Made by a program: the position numbers and the translations under genes. Shown here one piece after another: positions 61,301 through 64,000 of a stretch of DNA of 64,000 nt (its first letter is position 1; every line of letters begins with the position of its first letter). Source of the DNA: Diprion similis. Lineage: Eukaryota > Arthropoda > Insecta > Hymenoptera > Diprionidae. The stretch spans positions 17,889,001 to 17,953,000 of the forward strand of contig NC_060105.1 in NCBI RefSeq assembly GCF_021155765.1, in the 5' to 3' direction. The notes beneath the pieces were generated by a model. The model saw nothing but the letters and a program-made list of their open reading frames with translations. It searched no databases and was not told the origin of the DNA.

Positions 61301-61886
61301 AACATTTTTGTGAGTGTAATTCTGAAAGTTTGAGTTGCCGTCATTTTTTCCGAAACAGACTTAAAACTTGCGAATTTATTTCCTATTCCCGTCTTCTTCG
61401 CGACAACTTTGACAAGGTGGTGCTGAAAGGCAGGCGCATTTTTGCAAATCGTAATGTTTTCGATTTTATGACATTGATTCATGGCGAAGAATCGAGGAAG
61501 CAGTTGTAGAAAATGCGAGAAAATATCATCTGCATTGTTTATAATATAATTGGCAATATTATGGAAAAGGTGAAAGATTGATTAAACAGAAATTACACTT
61601 GCAGTAGCGTGTATTAAACAGAAACATAACATAGAGGACGAGTAAAGAAAAGGTCAGAAATCAGTTAAAATTTATTCGTTGAGAGTAAGAAAATTGCACA
61701 ACGCTTAAGTTATAAGAAAAAAAAGGATGACTTGAACGGAGATAAAGTATAAAAGGAAAAACACGTGTACGGAGATAAATAAATGAATAAAAATTTGCAA
61801 TCGACGTTTGATTTTTATTGAGAAACGTACCTGCAGTTCCTCTATTGCACACGTCATTCGCGTATTGCCGCCTGCACATATCTAAT
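49164..61886 (-). CDS. ADAMTS-like reprolysin metalloprotease, 3' eight exons (5' part outside or not found)
   Basis: Minus-strand exons: 61886-61831, 57925-57799, 56623-56459, 55599-55473, 54279-54175, 53525-53374, 52958-52507 and 49300-49164, all phase-compatible, about 440 codons to a TAA. Order: DMCRRQYANDVCNRGTAG; FAYVGGACVVNK; zinc site HEVGHLLGAVHD split by an intron; Met-turn YIMSD; WSHCSVSSFHHF; CLFNAPHEDE; LPGKLLSLDAQCRKDRG; CAQLFCFDAGSGYC and PAAEGSPCGDGQYCLNGRCV (ADAMTS Cys-rich type). A 150-residue Tyr/Asn/Thr/Pro-rich linker with a hexathreonine follows, then a Cys-rich tail. The Zn endopeptidase fold and disulfides imply secretion. No thrombospondin repeat is seen. The signal peptide, prodomain and first half of the catalytic domain are not in the exons found; they probably lie beyond 62 kb or past the window end. 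Some wasps use related proteases in venom, but nothing here assigns that use. Confidence 0.87.
49880..50165. mobile_element. Foldback element, in a metalloprotease intron
   Basis: GAAATCAATTCGTTGATTTT with ACACACGAA at the left is mirrored by TGTGTATTC and AATCAACTATTTCATTTC at the right. Also inverted: GAAATTTCCGTTTTCG and CGAAAACGGGAATTTTT. Related to 21060-21305. Confidence 0.55.
51276..52230. repeat. Dispersed repeat family, inverted pair (copies 4 and 5)
   Basis: A minus-strand core near 51485-51540 (ATTGGTACAAACAACATTGC, then GGAAATTTTTTTC) and a plus-strand core near 52128-52195 (TTTCATTCTTGTC, ATTGGCGAGAATGACATTGC) face outward. The stretch at 51900-52000 matches 18520-18620. Lies in the last metalloprotease intron. 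Confidence 0.5.
52243..52391. mobile_element. Small MITE, CTTAGATTGGTTCTG ends
   Basis: Left end ACTTAGATTGGTTCTG, then TATCCCTAGAAAT; right end ATTTCTAGGGATATCG, then CAGAATCAATCTAAGT. An (AT)n run expands the left arm. The interior is G+C-rich. Confidence 0.65.
53042..53138 (+). mobile_element. Small G+C-rich MITE in an intron, copy 1
   Basis: TGTTCGCGACAGCGCATGCG and GCGCAGTACAG at the left, CCGCGCATGCGCATTCGCAC and CCATCATAG at the right. The copy at 57000-57125 is in the opposite orientation. Both lie in metalloprotease introns. Confidence 0.65.
57000..57125 (-). mobile_element. Small G+C-rich MITE in an intron, copy 2
   Basis: Begins TCTATGACGGTAGAGTGAGT and ends CGCATGCGCTGTCGCGAACA, the inverse of 53042-53138. 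The interior adds an inverted pair, AAGACTACTTTTCAA and TTGAAAGTAGTCTT, absent from copy 1. Confidence 0.65.
58261..58276 (+). repeat. Three GGTTA units (TTAGG-type)
   Basis: Three tandem GGTTA units, the insect telomere pentamer, inside an intron. Too short to indicate a telomere; short runs of this kind are common in some insect genomes. Confidence 0.6.
59665..59779. repeat. Inverted repeat with about 45-base arms, in an intron
   Basis: ACCCTTTTCTTTCCTACATT and AACAAACGAACG at the left are mirrored by CGTTCGTTTGTTTATTTAAT and GAAGAAAAAGGGT at the right, around a loop of about 25 bases. Confidence 0.6.
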
Positions 61887-63439
61887 CTGCAACGCAACAA
61901 CAAAAATGATCTTTATCCTGTAAATTAATTATAGTGACTATAATTCTCTTCCCAAAGTCACGAGACAATTTAATTATAACAGTAATAATAACAGTCATAA
62001 AAATATTAGTAGTAATTAACAGTATAATTATTCCAAGTGCAAATATTTCAATAATGAAAAAATTTCGTCAATCTCGGCAGCCCGCCTAGAGTCTGAGGAA
62101 TGAGAAGAATGAAAAAAATGTATTAATTTAGCCAATAATCGTACCTGGTGAATAAAATGTTACGCATAGAGCTGACCAATGCATTGGAAGTAAAAACATT
62201 ATTTAAACTCATCGGTGTCTGCGTGTTAATCGATTTTATAACCGTCACTGCAAAATTGCCCTTCAATTACGTTTCGATGAAATCTTATAATAATACCCAT
62301 CTGTGGAACCCGATCATCGACAAATTTCACAAAACTCTTATTCCAAGTCGCAACTATCCAGAATTAGTGAAAATACAAGAATAGTACTTTTCGTGGCATG
62401 CGCGTAAACTGAGTGTTTTCCAGCGAGATACTAGTGATATGAGAAAATAAAAGAATCGATTAATTATGCTTATTTCTCCGATTCTGAAAATATTTCTAAA
62501 CCAAATGAGCTAATTCAAAACTTTTCTTGGCCTTTTAGTAATAGTGTACTAACTATTGGTAGCGTTAGTACTATTATTCAGTGTAATGCTGTTGGCAGAA
62601 AATAAATGGTATTTTAAAGTTTACCATTACCCTTGCCACGTTACAAGATAATAAAAATAGCAAACGATTTTCTTTTATGATATGTGAACGGCAGCCGTGA
62701 TTTATAAGAATATTTCAGCTCAATGCAAAAAACAAACTAGATATAACATTACATTTTTATAGAAAGTTATTCTTAAATGACTCACAATGTTATAGTTGAT
62801 CGTTTCGTATAGAATAAGACTCGATTCGATAATAATCGACTCTTTGAAAAGTCGAATAACAATCGATTAATCTAACGCCCCAAAGATCGATTCTTCAACA
62901 TCGTCAAATAATTTCGCATCACTAGCAAGACCGATGATTTCACCAGGCAGCCGTAGGCCGGAGGCGGATCGTGCCGAAAACATCGATCGAACCGAAAAAC
63001 AGTTTACGAGCGCATGCAGAGGCATGAAATAGTACTTTATGTGGCATGCCCCTAAAGTAGATGTTTTTAGGGCAAGGATAATGATTTCAGTACGAGCTAA
63101 AGGCGAGTCGAAAACGATTACTGGTATCACATCGCCGAACTGACACGTCATCATGACCTCAATCATCTCGTGTCGTATTTATCGACGCTTTCACGTCTGT
63201 GCCGTAAAAATCTTGTATGGGACGCTTCCGTAGAGTGTTTTTGGTTCGAATAATGTCACTAATGATTGAAATCATTACCTATTACCCTTGTGTTATGTCT
63301 CAGTGGGTAATCGCGGCTCCGCCCTTTCTGCGCATCGAGTTACCGGCTGGAACGTAACTCAAGAGTATAACGAAAACATTCACCTTACCGGCATGCCGCG
63401 TGAAGTTCTATTTTACGGCATGGGCGCGAAAAATATTAA
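61887..63439. other. Region upstream of the metalloprotease exons found
   Basis: Holds no exon that I can tie to the metalloprotease. On the plus strand, 62158-62384 is an ATG-started frame of 75 codons with a hydrophobic segment (LFKLIGVCVLIDFITV), unrecognised. From about 62930 the sequence is repeat-derived, with pieces of the 14.6-14.9 kb foldback families. Confidence 0.4.
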
Positions 63440-63991
63440 CCCTCCGTCAGACACCCCTCGAAAACTCCCTAGGTCAGGCGCGGTGTGCTTGAGAGGCTCA
63501 TTTTCGAAAATCATCTGTAAAATCTATTCTAAACTATCTGAAGTCGAAATCAAAGTTATGCACCTTCGTAGGGATGTATTTAGAGGAAATATATAAAGAA
63601 ATAGTGAAAAAGAAAACATTTATTATTTATGTTTGAAGGCAATGCTTGAAAACACGCCCGATCAGTTCTAGTTTAAAAACTGTCACTTGCTTCTGCAAAC
63701 TTGCCTAAGATAATATATTACACATTTATAAAATAAGCAAAGTAAACTATTGTTATTGAAAAAAAGTGATTGTACAAAAGTTTTCATCATTCAAACCCAA
63801 TCGAGATCAGGCGTAGTGTGCCTAATAGGCGCCAGCAAAGGGTCTAGGCGTTCTCTGTAGGCGCGGGAAGCAAATTTCGAGAAGGTGCACAACATTTACC
63901 AAAAAAAAATAGGAAGCTACTGGACGGGCGAGGTTTCGGCAATGCGAACGGGAAGCTGGGCGAACTGAAACGTGATCGCTGTGACGGAGGG
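63440..63991. mobile_element. piggyBac-like non-autonomous element, TTAA target site
   Basis: CCCTCCGTCAG at the left and TGACGGAGGG at the right are inverted ends, each directly bordered by TTAA (63436-63439 and 63992-63995). piggyBac elements duplicate TTAA and start with CCC. About 550 bases with no transposase frame, so mobilisation would need a transposase supplied elsewhere. Confidence 0.65.
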
Positions 63992-64000
63992 TTAAGGCTT

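Noticed and set aside
62867-63166. 99-codon minus-strand frame
   Set aside because: Falls within repeat-derived sequence shared with 14.6 kb; no protein features.

Overview
The window is eukaryotic nuclear DNA, A+T-rich, with spliced genes, long introns and many foldback (MITE-like) repeats. Gene content and the style of the proteins point to an insect. A hymenopteran is my best guess (a reprolysin-type metalloprotease of the kind common in that order, and a short TTAGG-type run), but the sequence alone does not prove it. No prokaryotic, CRISPR, rRNA or convincing tRNA signals were seen.

Layout. 1-2.2 kb: a possible small three-exon gene on the minus strand, not recognised. 2.5-4.7 kb: a deletion derivative of a P-element/THAP9-type transposon, with long terminal inverted repeats, a THAP-domain fragment and a transposase C-terminal fragment. 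6.2-12.9 kb (+): a complete SOCS6/SOCS7-type gene in three exons. 13-20 kb: no gene seen; several foldback elements. 20.4-26.2 kb (-): COQ9 in at least four exons, with the first exon not located. 26.2-30.4 kb: foldback repeats. 30.4-32.2 kb (-): intronless glomulin. 33.9-39.7 kb (+): GPATCH1 in four exons, divergent from glomulin. 39.7-49.1 kb: no gene seen; a tandem/inverted repeat array and several large foldbacks. 49.2-61.9 kb (-): the 3' eight exons of an ADAMTS-like reprolysin metalloprotease with an HExxHxxGxxHD zinc site. 62-64 kb: repeats, ending in a piggyBac-like TTAA-flanked element.

Exon boundaries were set by hand from GT/AG sites, reading-frame phase continuity and recalled family resemblance. 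No alignment or search was run. The genes are ordinary conserved housekeeping, signalling or extracellular genes and do not form an operon-like system. SOCS6/7 (a cullin-RING substrate receptor) and glomulin (a cullin-RING inhibitor) act in the same pathway in other animals, but their closeness here is probably chance.

I found no clear new biological system. The most unusual content is the density and variety of foldback elements, the P-like derivative, a pre-miRNA-like hairpin between the two divergent genes, and the metalloprotease's unusual C-terminal half.
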